A stretch of 64,000 nt of DNA, taken from Hetaerina americana. Its lineage: Eukaryota; Arthropoda; Insecta; Odonata; Calopterygidae. The position numbers and the translations under genes are program-made. The notes below the pieces were generated by a model. The model ran no database searches, had not been told where the DNA came from, and saw nothing but the letters and a program-made list of their open reading frames with translations. This document shows positions 12,876-26,100 of this stretch, in pieces; the first letter of the stretch is position 1, and the number at the start of each line of letters is the position of its first letter. The stretch spans positions 6,543,803 through 6,607,802 of the forward strand of contig JAKTNV010000024.1 in the NCBI GenBank assembly GCA_022747635.1, written 5' to 3'.

Positions 12876-13839
12876 CCCTATTCAACACCATAGCCGTAGG
12901 AAATATATCGTGAACTTCCCAAGTGTAGTTAATCACCTGACTTGCTGCTGACTCAACATCCCTTGCTTCCCGAAACCGTGGTAACTCACAGGGTAAGCTT
13001 TAGAGCAAATTAGATTGAGAGCCAATTTAAATAGATAGCATACTTGTATTTAGATGGTAGCTTTACATTTGGAAGTTATTTCAGCCGTGTCTCTGACATG
13101 GGGAACATGGTGGAAGTTAACAGAGATCCATAAAAAATGGTAGTCAAAGGTTTTAGAAAAAGTGAGGCCTGAAAAATTTTCAAATTGTGGTTGAAGAAAG
13201 AACAAATCAGTGTTGATACACACTTACAGTGATTGTATAAAGCACTATAAAAGATTATCATCATGCCTTGTTTTTCAAGTTACATAATGGTAATTAAGTT
13301 GATGCGGGTAATTCTTTGCTAAAGAAGAAAATGGTTAATAGAATGATGGTGTTTCAGAAGATTTATGATCCTTACAACATTGGCTAGTTATGACTGAAAA
13401 ATGTATTCAGATGGTAAATGACCTGACCGGTGATAAAGGTTTGGCTAATGATGTCTTACTAATCTTAACCATCACTTTGAGATTGGCGAGAGAAGTAGGT
13501 AGAACTTGCTTTAATCTTAATATTGAAGGGCAACAGTAAACTATTAAGGTGCTTCAGCAACAGATTCCTGGCGTGATGATCACATGAATGTATACACTAG
13601 CCATGGCATTACATTCCTCTTGTGTTTTCTAGGTACAGCATCTATTCTGCATATAAAATCTTGATTCAGTGGTATTCCTTTACTACAGAATTTTCTTTGC
13701 CACATCAAGTGCTGCAGAATATGTCTAACTTTATTAATATAATTCATTAAGTGACAACTAAAAGCCCAATATGTACACCCAATGACAAATATGCTCCATT
13801 CAGTTACCCCCAGGTGAAAATTAATATTGACCAAATGAT

Positions 13840-14105
13840 TCAGAGGGTCCGGGTACAAATCCCAGCGTTGTCGAATATTTTTCAGAGGTATCTTGATCCC
13901 TACTTAAGGCGCTTTTAGGAGGGCACTTAGAGTGAGTACACTGTCCATCGGATGGGATGTTAAGCTGCGGATCCCTTAGCGCCTTTCATTAAGAGTAGGC
14001 GAATGCCGATGCTGGGTTTCTCTCCACCCTATATCCTTTCCTGTTCATCCCTATGGTGAAAATGACCTTAGCTTTCGGTTGCTTCCCCTAAATACTACTA
14101 CTGCT
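13840..14105 (+). repeat. SINE family B, long copy with (TAC)n tail
   Basis: A B-box-like GGGTACAAATCCC is followed by the family B body and then a 3' tail: CCGATGCTGGGTTTCTCTCC, CTTTCCTGTTCATCC, ATGACCTTAG, and finally CCCCTAAATACTACTACTGC. The same tail, without the head, occurs at 17060-17190, and a short piece at 40092-40150. The TAC repeat end resembles the tail borrowed by SINEs from a partner LINE. Confidence 0.65.
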
Positions 14106-17055
14106 AAAAAATGATTTTTAAAAATGTATAGAAATGTTTTGAGGAGATACTCATGAGATGGTAGTTTGAAGACCACGCAATTAGAGTCTGAGACCATGGC
14201 AGAACTCACTTGGGTGGATGAGTCGATTTTCAGTCACTTTTCAGAATTGCATTACTTTCAGACACATTACTGATGTGATTTATGGGGTTACTAGGCAAGG
14301 TTAGCACTTGCATGTAGCCTTTGTGTTCTAGTCAGATTTGTTTTTTGGTGGTAGGCATAATTTATGCCTAATATGCTTGCCTTGAGATTGTTTTAACATG
14401 AACTAAAAACCTCATTTTTTAGTTTGATTCAACCAACTTGGATATTATGTATTGTGTAAGAAAAAATTGTACTGATACTTAAAAAAATTGTGCATAAAAA
14501 AAACTTTTGTTTGCCTTAGATAATCCTTCATGCCATTTGAGTTATTTCTCTGGAAAATTTTCTGAGATAAGTAATTTCATCTTCAAGTAGTCCAGTTACA
14601 GCTCCACATGAAAACTTTGGCATACCTAATGATCATAACCAGTATTCAAGGTATAATAATGATTTACAAATCAGAAGTTGCAGACTTACCACTCAAAGAT
14701 ACAAAAATGAGATCAATATGATGAACAGAAAGGCTGAAATAAAAATTTAGTGTAATTAGCTTGTGGTCTGTGGCTGAGTTAGGGAATGGGGTAAAATTAC
14801 ATGATAATGACTTCTGCCTTTGTATTATAGGCATTTAAACTTAGCTCCATATGTACTCTACAAATGAGACTAAGGTCTTATAATTTTTTCTTATTGTTTT
14901 ACTTTTAGATGCATTTGTTAATCTAATGAATAAGTCATTTCATTGTAATTCTGTAAATTAGCTTTGTAACCAAGCAATTGGTCAAGGATCCCTTGGTAAG
15001 ACATACAGGTGTACACCTCTTGTCTTTGAAGGGAGAGGGAATTGGCTTTCTAAGGATTTTCAATCACCTTTTTAGTCTATAAATAGAATACACAGATCAG
15101 TTACCTCAAATAACTCATTTTCTATCAATGCTTGAACTCAGATTTGTTAACAAAAAATAAAAAAAGCAGCAAATGAAGTCTGTTTTTTTACACAAATAAA
15201 ATTAGTTGATAGATGATTTTATTTTGGACTAAATCACTCCTCCAGAGTTAACCTTTCTGGCTAAGCTCACTATTTTCTTCAGCTAATTTTTTATTATTTT
15301 AGAAAATTTCTCATACATATTTAGCATCTGCGTCCATTCTCTTTCATTACTTGCTATCCTCTTTTATAATTGTACTCTTATTGTCTTAAATCTTCTATTG
15401 TGTCATCAATCCTTATCTTCTTACATCTTCCCTTAGCATATTTTACTTTAATCATTGATCTTTTTGGTAATTGCCCCTCTCCCATTCTCTCAAAATGGTC
15501 AGTCACCAGTCTTACTGATTTGATACACTTGACTATATCTTGGGAACCGGATTAACTGGGAAATAAGACCTGAAAAAAAGCAGTTCTTAAGAGATTTTCA
15601 TGCTCCATAATTGAAACTAGAGGATTCCATGGTATTCAGAAAATTATAATAAATTATTCAACATTTTAGTGGGTTTGTTACGTCTGCGGTTATTTGTTCA
15701 AGCATTAATAAGCACTCATTAGGACTTTCACCAATGTTATATTTCAGTAAATTTTGGTCTGACGAAGAATGTAATTATAATTCTTCCTAATGTCTTATCG
15801 TAATTTGTTTTGAACATTAAATATACCACTATTTCTTCTAGATGTATTTTCTATTTATGGCAACATCTAATATATCTGTTCAATTTCTTGGATTTCCTGT
15901 TACTATCTCTGTATTCCTCATTGATTGTACATTTAGATATCTCGCTTTTACTTAATTAGTCAACTCATTCCGACCTGTCATAACAGTAGAAAATTTTTTA
16001 GCCAAGAAAGTTAGTCCAACTCAGAAAATATGGAAATATTTTGTTTTCTCTGGCTCGCAAATGGTTACGTCTGTAGTATAGTGGTGCTTATGCATCCATG
16101 GTGGCTCGACTAAGCTTTTTTCCTTCTATGTCACCTTTCCCTTGGTGCCTTTTAATTAATACTATGTACATCCACAATGTTACTTTTAACAAAATTGTTG
16201 AATCGATAAAGGCTTACGGCTTTCAATTCATTTTACCTTGGTTTAACTTTTGAATGATCATTGAAGCTTTTTTTCGACAAAGCTCAAAATAGTTAATGGG
16301 CAAGTACTTCATTCTAATCATTTAGGAGAGCATTTAAGGTATGCTTACATTTGTTAGACTTGGATAAAATATTTACAGTTCAGCTATAAGTGATTCACTG
16401 TTCCTCCTGTGTGAAATACCTTTGATAATGTTTTACTTGATAGGATAACTTTACCTTAAAACATTAAATCGCTCTTCTTAGTAGTGCTTGTGGGATTAAA
16501 TCATGCAAAAGAATGGAATTGAGGTTAAAAGATAGGATTGGGATTCACTTTGCTTGTGAACCAACTATTTCAATTGTTTTCTTTCATACCTGATTTTAGC
16601 AATTGAAGCTATTCCAAAGCAGAGTTCGTTTTGTCACAACAGATGAAGTCAGGTCCATTACCATACCTCAGAGTCAAAGCAGCAGTCAAGTCAGTGGAAC
16701 CATGTTGATTCACGACCACTAAAAAAGCAAAACAGTAGGCTGGAAAGGTGATGGCTTCAGTTTTCTGGGTTGCCAAAGGGAATCTGTTGATAGATTACCT
16801 TTCCAATGTTCAAACAATTACTGGGCAATACTACACTAGGGCGATTAAAAAAATACCAGAGAATAGATAGTATGAGACCATTATATTGGACTTGGAGTGA
16901 ACAAACATACATAGTTCGATGGATCTGTAAAATGACTAGAACCCTGAGTAAATTTGCGGCTGAAATAGTTGTACATTCATGTGTGGAAACTGGTAAATAA
17001 TATTCTATGCCCATTTATTTTAGTTCCTTTTTAACCAAGAGGTTGTAATTATTTT
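14106..17055. other. intergenic, no gene seen
   Basis: About 3 kb of AT-rich, CpG-poor sequence. Short open frames exist but none has splice context or a recognisable domain. Confidence 0.5.
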
Positions 17056-17059
17056 TAAT

Positions 17060-17190
17060 CCTAGTAGTAGGCTAATGCCGACGCCGGGCTTCTCTTTACT
17101 CTTCATCCTTTCCTGTCCATCCCCTATGGCGCAAATGACCTCAGCAGCCAATCGCCTCCCCTAAATACTACTACTACTATTTTTAATCCT
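17060..17190 (+). repeat. family B 3' tail, 5'-truncated copy
   Basis: Matches the tail at 13985-14105: GCTAATGCCGACGCCGGGCT, CTTTCCTGTCCATCCCC, AAATGACCTCAGC, then CCCCTAAATACTACTACTAC. It keeps four CpGs in its first 25 bases despite lying in CpG-poor DNA, which suggests a fairly young insertion. Confidence 0.65.
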
Positions 17191-17619
17191 ACTACGAATA
17201 TTGAACTATTTGTTGATAACAATATGATCTCACGCCATTCAGGTGGAGATGGCTGCATTCTCAATTTTCTGGAGTTTGACTTTTATTTCCTTTTTAATTT
17301 AATCCTTTCTTTTAATGAAGTTTTACCAACTCTTGGGCTGGAATGCTTCATCCGTTAAAAGACAATAAAACTAAAATTATGCACGGTTTTGTGTTTCAAT
17401 GTATTATTCTGTAATTTGTGTATTTTATTAATTATGATTTCATTCCAATGTTAAGTTATGAATAAGTTAGTATATATTTGTACATAGTTAAATAAAAAAT
17501 TAAAACGTTTCAGTATCCTTTGTATGTTCTTCGAAGAGTTGCATGCGCCACATGGACTTGTTAGGGTTGATATTTATTAGCAAACGCCCTATTCCATCGT
17601 AAAAAAATTCAATTTTATT

Positions 17620-18335
17620 TTAGTGCCCTGCAAACCACCGCTAGGGCAGGGGGTGAATACATACCAGACATTTTAATAAGGGCAGAGAAAAAAACCCCGC
17701 CATTCCACACAAAAAGATCCAATACCCCTCGCCGAAACCACGGCCGCGCAACACCCCAAACCGTCTCATACAGAAGAGCAAATATTTGTTTCGTGTCGCC
17801 TCTACCCTTATCATGAAGGAATTCCACCTATTTAAGCCTGGAACCATTATGACTAATTTTACCCGAATATGACCCTAACGCGGTCGGGATGTTATTCTGA
17901 TCCCTTATCGTTCGTGGAAGAAATTTCATCTTAAATCTATCTGTTCTACACTTAATCTCTTATTTTATTAACATGATCTCTCCTACCGTAGTACGATGGG
18001 GGTAATAATACATTTTCAACATCACCGCCAAAGAGATGTCGTCCTATTATATGAAGAGATTTAATCTGTTATTTAACCTTTAATCCGTGAGTGATTCCCA
18101 GACTAGCTGCTCTAATACTTTGAATACACTACTAAGTCTGTCATCACAATTAGGTTGCACTAAACCACCTCCGCTACGCTGCACGCGATCCAATACGGCA
18201 ATCAACCCAACTTCGTGAGAATCCGATGTATACGCTTTCCGGAATTCCTTCTTGGAATTCGTCATAGATATCTTATAATCATGTAATCTCATTCCATTAG
18301 TCGCTGCGATATCGTTCCCTATATTTTTCATCTTG
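17620..18335 (-). mobile_element. LINE 3' end fragment
   Basis: Minus-strand frames encode the C-terminal end of a non-LTR polymerase. 18080-18331 carries SHEVGLIAVLDRVQRSGG and LEQLVWESLTD. 17900-17960 carries CRTDRFKMKFLPRTIRD, the usual end of jockey/CR1-like polymerases. A 3' untranslated region with CACCCCCTGCCCTAGCGGT follows (about 17630-17660). The same 3' end recurs at 27505-27725, and a short related piece occurs near 56450-56510. Stops and a frameshift make it inactive. Confidence 0.7.
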
Positions 18336-20440
18336 GCATGACTTCACCATCATAGCATTTGAATTCTAAATGGTTTTTTAACTAGTACATTTTCCTTTAG
18401 GGTATCTTATTTCTGACCACATTCAGTGAACACTTATTTTTACTCCTGCTTATTGCATTTACTGTTCTGCTGTCACTAATTCCTTGAATAGCTTCTATAG
18501 TTACGAGTTTTTCGGGTGGGCTCGTTGATAAGAAAATCAAGAATATTATCGCCCTTAAATAAAGTGACAAGTTGATGTATGGAGTTCGACGTCAAATAAT
18601 GTAATAGACTGGCATGTATCTTTCTCTTAACCCTGATTTAAAACTGTGAGTGCTCCAATTAACAGATGGGATTTGAAAATCTCCGCCGATCATAAGGTCA
18701 CGACCGTTGCTTTGGGATGAGAAACGTTTCATTTGTTGGTCTAGTTCTAATATTTAGTCATCTTTGTCGTCCAGTAAAATTTGCACGTAAGAGAATGGGG
18801 ATAAATATGTATTTTTCTTCCCTTTACATTCAACGTCTCTCCTCTCATTACATGCGAGAGTTCTGATAGGTTAGCCTTACCGGGGAGTCATAGGTATAGG
18901 TCATACAACTATTCCTGCAGACGGTGAACCTACCCTTTCTCTATTATCAAGCGAGGGAGTGGAAGAGAGGACGGGAGGTGCGAATCCATCAGAAAAATGA
19001 ATAATTAAGCTCGGCGTAAACTTTGCTTGGACTGCCGCGTGCTCACTCCTCAACATGCGATATACTCATGAATTTCAATTTTCAGAATTAAAAAAAACAA
19101 ATTAATTTAGAAAACACTATTAAAAGAGTTTGTATCCAGCCTGTTCCAATAAGTCAGCTATGCTTGCCATACATATACAAAATGAGAAAAATTCATATGC
19201 AAATGAGTTAGAAAACACTTGAATATTTGAGGGCAGGAAAAAATTTAGAAGTCCTGTCACCGGTTTCTGCAAAGTTAATGGTAGAAAGGATTAAACATCG
19301 AAAGGATATAGCTGAAAGTAAGCGCCCATATCGCACTATACTGTATATATATATACCTGTATAGCTATGACTGCGCAAAATATGCTGTCACGAGTGGGTA
19401 ACTGCACGGTAATCCCTAGCAGAATTAGGCAAGGAATAGCACGGAATCGATATACCGTTGCGTGTTCAAGAATATTCGACTATATACATATTATGAAGAC
19501 GCATAAGCTATTTTAAACGTGACCAACCACCCTGCGTCCTGAAATTCGTCAAAGAAGTATGAAAGAGAGGAGAATAGGTGTAGCAGCAAAATTAATACAT
19601 AATAAACGTTTCCCGTATTCGTAACCAACCGATAATTAAGCACACAAGAATTGTTAAAACCTCTAATACTTTATTCGCCTCAGGTGCAAAGTCAAATATA
19701 CATATTGAACCACAGTAAAAACAAATATATCAAAAGATTTTTTACTAAGGATACATGAAGCACAAAATGAAAAAATATATACTAAATATTTGTTTGGAAA
19801 TAACCGCTTAAAAAGGAACTCCCACACCATAAAACATCAAACTTTTGATAATAATACATAGAAGTTGAAGAATACGAAGAAAGACCATCTGCACATGAAA
19901 TACATTTGTGACATGTCTGGTTACAAAAGACTTTCAAGGAATAAGGCGATAATCAGTGAACTGATATCAGTCGCCGCTGATAAGACTGGATAAACCGATG
20001 GGGACGATTCATTTTGGTTTCCGAGGTTGCAGGAAGACAGCAGGAAGAACGTCTGCAGTCAGCCCAATGCCTGAAAGAGAGAGTCAATAAGTTCCGTGCA
20101 AGATGCGTGACCGTCTCGTTGAGCTGAAAGAGGTAAGGGCGACATCATCACACATATAGAACATAAAGGGCAATGGAACGTCCAGGTTCTGCTATTAGAC
20201 CCATAGGTCGATAAACACCTGCGTTTACTCGTCCAACACTGATAATACTTTCACTCCTACAACTGTAAACGTTGAAGCAACGTAGCTTATAAAATAGATA
20301 AAATATTGTTGTAGTGCTGCGCCTTAAAATCCTAATGCGACAATTCAGGAAGCGGTTGGCGCTTTGGAATGAAACCTCGTGGTTCAGTCCAACAGGGAAG
20401 TTAATTACCTTAAAGGCAGACGCCGCGCTCATGTCCCACA
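18336..20440. other. CpG-rich spacer, no gene seen
   Basis: No gene or classifiable repeat found. Short open frames are present without supporting splice sites or motifs. Confidence 0.45.
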
Positions 20441-20860
20441 AACACATTATGGCCGATGCCCTCGGGCTCTCACTTGCTCGGAGGGGTACTTCATTCGGTG
20501 CTTCAACACGGGGACCGCCGTGGGAATACCCGCTACGCAGCCGAGGGAGGACCGGGAATCAGACGCCCGGCGATGGGATCTGCTTCGGATAGGATGTGCG
20601 CCCTACGGAAGGGTCAGGGAGAATCTGAGTCCTACGAAAGGATCTGCCCAGGGTATGGACGGGAGGAATAAGGCCCTATCTAGGCTGGCTCTCGCGCCCA
20701 TTCCATCGGAAAGGCAAGCGATAAAGCTGTGCCGGGCGGGGGTGGGCTCAGGGAGGATTCTGCGATTTTGCCGTCGGTCCTGAATGACTCAAACGTAAGG
20801 TATGAGTATTAGGGGCAGGGTTGCTTGTCTGGCGGGGAGTCATATTAAGGATCAGGATGC
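20440..20860. other. GC-rich island, unclassified
   Basis: About 420 bases with GC and CpG content far above the neighbours and all three plus-strand frames open for long stretches (within 20314-20783). Predicted peptides are Arg/Gly/Ser-rich and resemble nothing I recognise. Candidates are a fragment of a GC-rich transposon or an unmethylated regulatory island; the multiple open frames are a by-product of GC content. Confidence 0.4.
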
Positions 20861-21139
20861 ATCCACGCATCCTTACACTCACAGCATTACAATAATATCA
20901 AATACAGCCAAGAAGAGACAACTGAATTGTGAATTGTTGCGTTGGTCAAACAGCATGCCATAATGTCCCTTTCCGACATCCCATTGAAGGATTTTACCTT
21001 ATGGGAACGGGCTTAAGTTTCGAAATTGCCATACCGAATCCGGTACATGTGTCACAATTGCGAGCCTTAGGTGCTTCCGATCTAACACATAAACGAATGT
21101 TTTTCCGCAAATGTGTTCAACATATTCTCCTTTTAAATT

Positions 21140-21425
21140 GATACACTTTTCAACTTAACTTTTTATCCCTTCCAAATGGTGGCTGACTTTCTCCGCAAAG
21201 TTGGCGTTTACGTATGCGATAACCTCGTCCGATTTGAATCTGTCCCCCAAGCGAAACTTAAGGTTAGGGAGCATGAAAAAGTCGCTGGGGGTGGGTCGCA
21301 TACATGGTGAATACGGTGAGTGGTCAACAAATTCCAAGAACTGGTGAATTTTAGCCATAGCGACCGCCGAAATGTAAGTAGGCGCATGGTCCTGATGGAA
21401 AAGCATTTTCTTCTTCTTCAAATGC
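21140..21425 (-). pseudogene. mariner transposase C-terminal relic
   Basis: An 88-codon open frame matches the end of a mariner transposase: LFHQDHAPTYISAVAMAK holds the second catalytic Asp, and SDFFMLPNL then ...VNANFAE...HLEGIK follow. The third Asp of the usual YSPDLAPSDFF box is lost (YSPCMRPTPSDFF). The N-terminal two thirds and clear terminal repeats are missing, so this is a dead fragment. Confidence 0.75.
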
Positions 21426-21489
21426 GGTCGTTATTTTGCAATTTATTGATCACCTACGTATATGTGGAGGAAATAGTTAACGAGGCATG

Positions 21490-21620
21490 AGAAGAACTGG
21501 ATATAGGAACGAAAGTCGGTGGAGAACCCATAAAATCAGTTGGGTTTACGGATGATCAAGCTTGAGTAGCCAGTCACCCAAAGGGATACAAAAGCATTAC
21601 TAAGCCCATTGGCAATTCCG
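21490..21620 (+). mobile_element. LINE reverse transcriptase fragment
   Basis: A short plus-strand frame reads ELDIGTKVGGEPIKSVGFTD then DQA, matching the F(A/T)DD active-site region of RTE-like non-LTR polymerases. Stops follow at once. Same general type as the relic at 7020-8890. Confidence 0.55.
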
Positions 21621-23177
21621 TGCGATAGGTATAGGATGTGGACCAATGTAAACAAAACAAAGATTAAATTATTTTCGAGAAAAAGGAAAGTTAAATTAAA
21701 TATTAAAATAGTAATTCAGAAACTAGACATATCTCGATACAAGAATACTTAAATTAAACAAAGAAGCTTTCACGAGAAGCGAATTGATGACAGGGACGTG
21801 GAGTTAAGTAAAGAAAAATACTCATCAAAAATTTGATATGGAGCGTGGTTTGGCATGGCGCGGATACCAGGTCACTGAAGCAAGGCGTAGATTGGAAGCT
21901 TTGGAAACGTGGTTGTGGAAGTGGATGGTATAGGTGAAGTGGACAGTAATAAAAACAAATGATTACGTAGGGGAGGAGAGAGGATTGTAAGAAGAAATCC
22001 AAAGGGGAGAGGAAAAATGGATGCGAAGCATTTTGATTGGCAATGGGGTGTTGATGACTGTGATAGAGGGGAAAACGTTAGGCAAGCGAGGAAGGGTTAG
22101 GAATAGGATAGGCATATTGGACTGAATGAATGAGGAATGAAGTATGAGGAATTGAAGAAGGGTTTATTGTAGAGTCGGATGTCTGGTTGTGCTTTGTTAG
22201 GAGAGGTAATAAAATGTTTCCTTGTGCTGTTTGTGTGTTGCGTCCCACGAAATCTACATTAACCGGTGGAATACCAACAACAACTAGATACATCGCAGGA
22301 CCTAATAGTTTCGTGACAGTTTAACTCAGCGCTCGGCACCAATACACAGAACACACTAACAAATAAGCAATCAACAGAAGACCACTGATCGTAGCCTACT
22401 GCTTTCATTTAAACCAACAAATGCTCGGTAATTAGCCTTTATTATAGCTACGGGAAGAAATAAAAATTCCTATGTAGTGCTAACAATTGTTAGCCATAAT
22501 TATTTTGAACATTTCCTTAGTCTCACCGTAACTACCACTTATATGCAGTCACATAGTTTAGGTCTCATACTGAGAAGAACGTTTTGAAGAGAAATCACGT
22601 CAAGGCCTTCCAACTGGCTACCACCGAACAATATACCTCTGGCCGTCTTCACAGGACATTCTGGTTTAGCTTCCTATTAAGCGATATTTAATAAACAAGA
22701 GAGGAAAAATCCCAACGCATTAATAATGTTGACGTCTCAGTTTTCCAATTCGAGGAATACGATATTTTTCACTTCAACGCTTAAACGATGAATTTCCCGA
22801 ATCACTAGGCATAGGTTTTTGGCAACCGTTTATGAAGCAACAGAGCAACATTTGAAAGTATTTAAAAATAAAATGAATCACTTTTAGGTCATGAATGGCA
22901 ATAAATACTATAGAAACAACAAAATGAATACAATTGAATGTTAAATAATATGGTGTACCCAGTCGAAACGCCGCTGTCATTCCACATACATATCAGATAA
23001 TAATACATACATGTGGCATATTAATGGCTGAAGCATTTTTTCATTTGCCAAGAGGTCGAAGAAATCAAGGGTCGGTGTGAAGGCAACCGAAGTACGCGTT
23101 CTTATTTGATACCTTAATGCATTTGTCATACTAGATAATTTTACAATATTGACGATGATCCCTAGCATCTTCTTCAG
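21621..23177. other. upstream of syntaxin exons, no gene seen
   Basis: Should hold the start exon of the syntaxin or part of the intron after it, but I could not identify a Met-containing exon with a matching phase-0 donor. Confidence 0.4.
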
Positions 23178-26100
23178 AAATCCAGCCAACACAGCAGCAG
23201 CCAGGACAACCAAAATGACACAGAGGAGGAGGACACTTCGCCGAGGAGGGGCAGCATTGTGGTGTATATGGATAGGAGAAATACCCTCACGGCGGTCGAG
23301 GACAGCTTCATGGTCGAATTCTTCCAAGAGGTATGTCTTTCGGGCAAATCCAGCACATCACAAAATTTATCTTAAAAATCCTCCATATTTGGGGCAAAAT
23401 TTGAAAAAAATAGCAACACGGATATTAGATTCATATTTCTTTAAATACTTTCAGTCAACCGAAAACTTCATTTTTACTGCTGGATTCTTGGAGACTTAGT
23501 TAAGATTAGTGGAAAGGAATATTCTTAGTTGTCTGTATAATTCCACTTTATTTTTTAACATCTTCATTATTCGCCAACTATCCAACATGAACTGCCATAC
23601 TTCATTGGGAGAACCAGGGGAAACCTCTGCGAAAGTATCAATTAGCGTGTGATTGCATGTGCTACCAAGTTGCAAAATTACAGTTTTCGCGTATATTTAG
23701 ATTTACTGAGAAACGCTAAGGTAAATATTGCGTGATGTAGTTACTGGACTCCTTAAACGTATTTACGATTTTTTTGGGCTATTGATATATTTTTCAAACA
23801 ATTTGGATGGCCTCTTTTCCCATCAGGTTGAAGACACGCGGGAGAAGATCGAATGCATGGAGAAACACACAGACGAAATCAGGAAGTTGCACAGTAAAAT
23901 CTTATTATCACCCAGGACCGAGCCATGTAAGTGCCAAAACAACTGACGGTCCGATTATTGGATGGGTTCACGAGTTCCCTGCACAGACGGGATCACCCCG
24001 AAATAAGCATGCCTCCAAGGAACTAAATGCATTGCGACAGGGTGGATCATGATGCCCTCTTTTCATGGCGAGAATTCCGAATTTTGAACATGCCTCGCAA
24101 AATATATTCAGCCATGCCAATTAAAGAAATGGCATATTATAAAATTACTGTTTTTACCCTTTTTCTTTTTGCAAGCTATGTAAGAAACCAAAATGATTGC
24201 ATCTCTTTATGAATTCATTCTATGGCATATATTGCACACCTAACTAAAATTAAAAAAACATTCCGTTTTTTTACTTATTACCCGAGACCTTCTCGTGTGA
24301 ACTGGCCTTTTTTTGGGTCTTCTGTTGTGAAATTTTCTGTGACAAAGGATGACCACGGATATTAATGCGGTCCGCGTCTCCCACAGCCATACAAATGGAG
24401 CTGGACGACCGAATGGCATCGATCAAGTCGATTTCGACGGGAGTGCGCAAAACACTTCAAAGTATGTACCAATACCACCGTTTGAATTTAATCCACCTTT
24501 CCTTTCTCTTTCAAACCATGAACAATCTATCGATATTCTAAGCGTTTCAGGGATGACAAAAATCATCGATGAACAGGAGGTCACCCAGAGAGGGGGCACG
24601 AAGACCTCCAATCTGTCAGACATGTGGACGGAGGCCGAATTCAGAATACGAAGGACCCAATATGCCATGCTCGCCAGGCAATTCTCGGAGGCGCTCAACG
24701 ACTTCGCCAACATCCGAGTGGAGTACATGGAGAGGCACAAGGAGTGGCTGAGAAGGCAGATAAGAATTGGTGGGTACAACGTTGAGTGCTGCGTCTGATG
24801 AAGGGATATTGATATATTTTTTATTCTGGGCTGAAAGACGCCATGCAGTTAGCAAATTCCCTCTTTCCCGAACTTCTCGAGGGCTCGAAGGGTTGTACAT
24901 TTGATACACAAAATTGGTACAGCCATAACATGATAGGCTTCAAATTATTGATTGCTATCGTAAAAGAGCTAAAAATCGATTAAAATTATTTTCATCTTAT
25001 ACAGTCACTGAGACCCCAACAAAGAGTTTAATACATAGAAGAAAGCAGTACCTCTTGTACTTTCTAAGGCAGTGATCGTTTGGGGCCGATTAAGTAGAAC
25101 ATATGGTTTTAAATATCTCGCTAAGTATCATGGTCCGGCAATGACCATTTTGGATAACATAAGGATTAACATTGTCTCGTAGAAAAACGATGGAGAGTAA
25201 ACAATGATATCGAAAAATCCGAAGATTAGAGATTTTCAGTCACATAATGGGAAGGGTTCAGGAAATTCTAATTAAGAGTGGTGTGCGTGATGAGATCAAT
25301 GTAACTCACGAAATATTAAAAAAATCAGAATAACTCACGGATACCAAGTTTTCAATTGAATGCATCTAGAAGCTAAAAGGGCTCTTCAAGCTCTGTATCC
25401 TGCTTCCGAAAGTCGCTTTTCAAATCATTGTAGTTTCCATTGCCTTCCGTTGACAGAAAATCTGTGATAATAATCTATAATTCGGAGATGTACTTTGCTG
25501 TCTTCTAAATTATATTCACAATTGTTTCCCGAGGGATTTTAAATTGAGCAGTAGCGTCCATTAACGGGCATCTTGACCTTTCTGGATAGAAGACAATACG
25601 GTCATTAAGGTTACACGTCAGAAGACAAGATAAAATTGGAAGCCGTTTCTCTGGGCTATGAATCAATTTCCATGCCCCCTAAAAATCGTAGCAAGAGTAA
25701 CATAAAGCTTACTAAACCACATTATTTGCATTTTTCACAACCGTTGTAATTGAAGCTATGGTAAATAAAAAGAATCAAAACTACTTTTAAGTTAACCAGT
25801 GACTAAGAAACAAGACTCGGTGATGGATCTTTCACAAAAATAAGTTCCAATGTGCAAAGATTTCCGCGGTATGGTGTTGTTGAATATCTTTGTTCTCGAT
25901 TTTATCTGTGCTGATGTTTATACAAACACAGCAGTTAGGCCATTCCGCAGCATTCCACATTTCGTCAGATTTTTAAACGGCTAGTGCTATTACGCAGTCA
26001 TCAACCCTTATAAGTGCAAAAAAATCTTTTGATCCAAAAGAGAATAGCATCTAAATGTAGACAAAATATCAGTTATATCATTTAAAATGACATACTTGTT

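Noticed and set aside
17615..17847. Two overlapping minus-strand frames of about 70 codons
   Set aside because: They fall in the 3' untranslated end of the LINE fragment shared with 27505-27725.
22977..23327. Minus-strand frame of 116 codons with a strong hydrophobic run
   Set aside because: It lies opposite the syntaxin exon 23178-23330, whose plus-strand frame matches the family and has correct splice sites. The hydrophobic run is the complement of an acidic coding stretch.
24423..24909. Minus-strand open frames
   Set aside because: Shadows of syntaxin exons 24387-24461 and 24551-24769.
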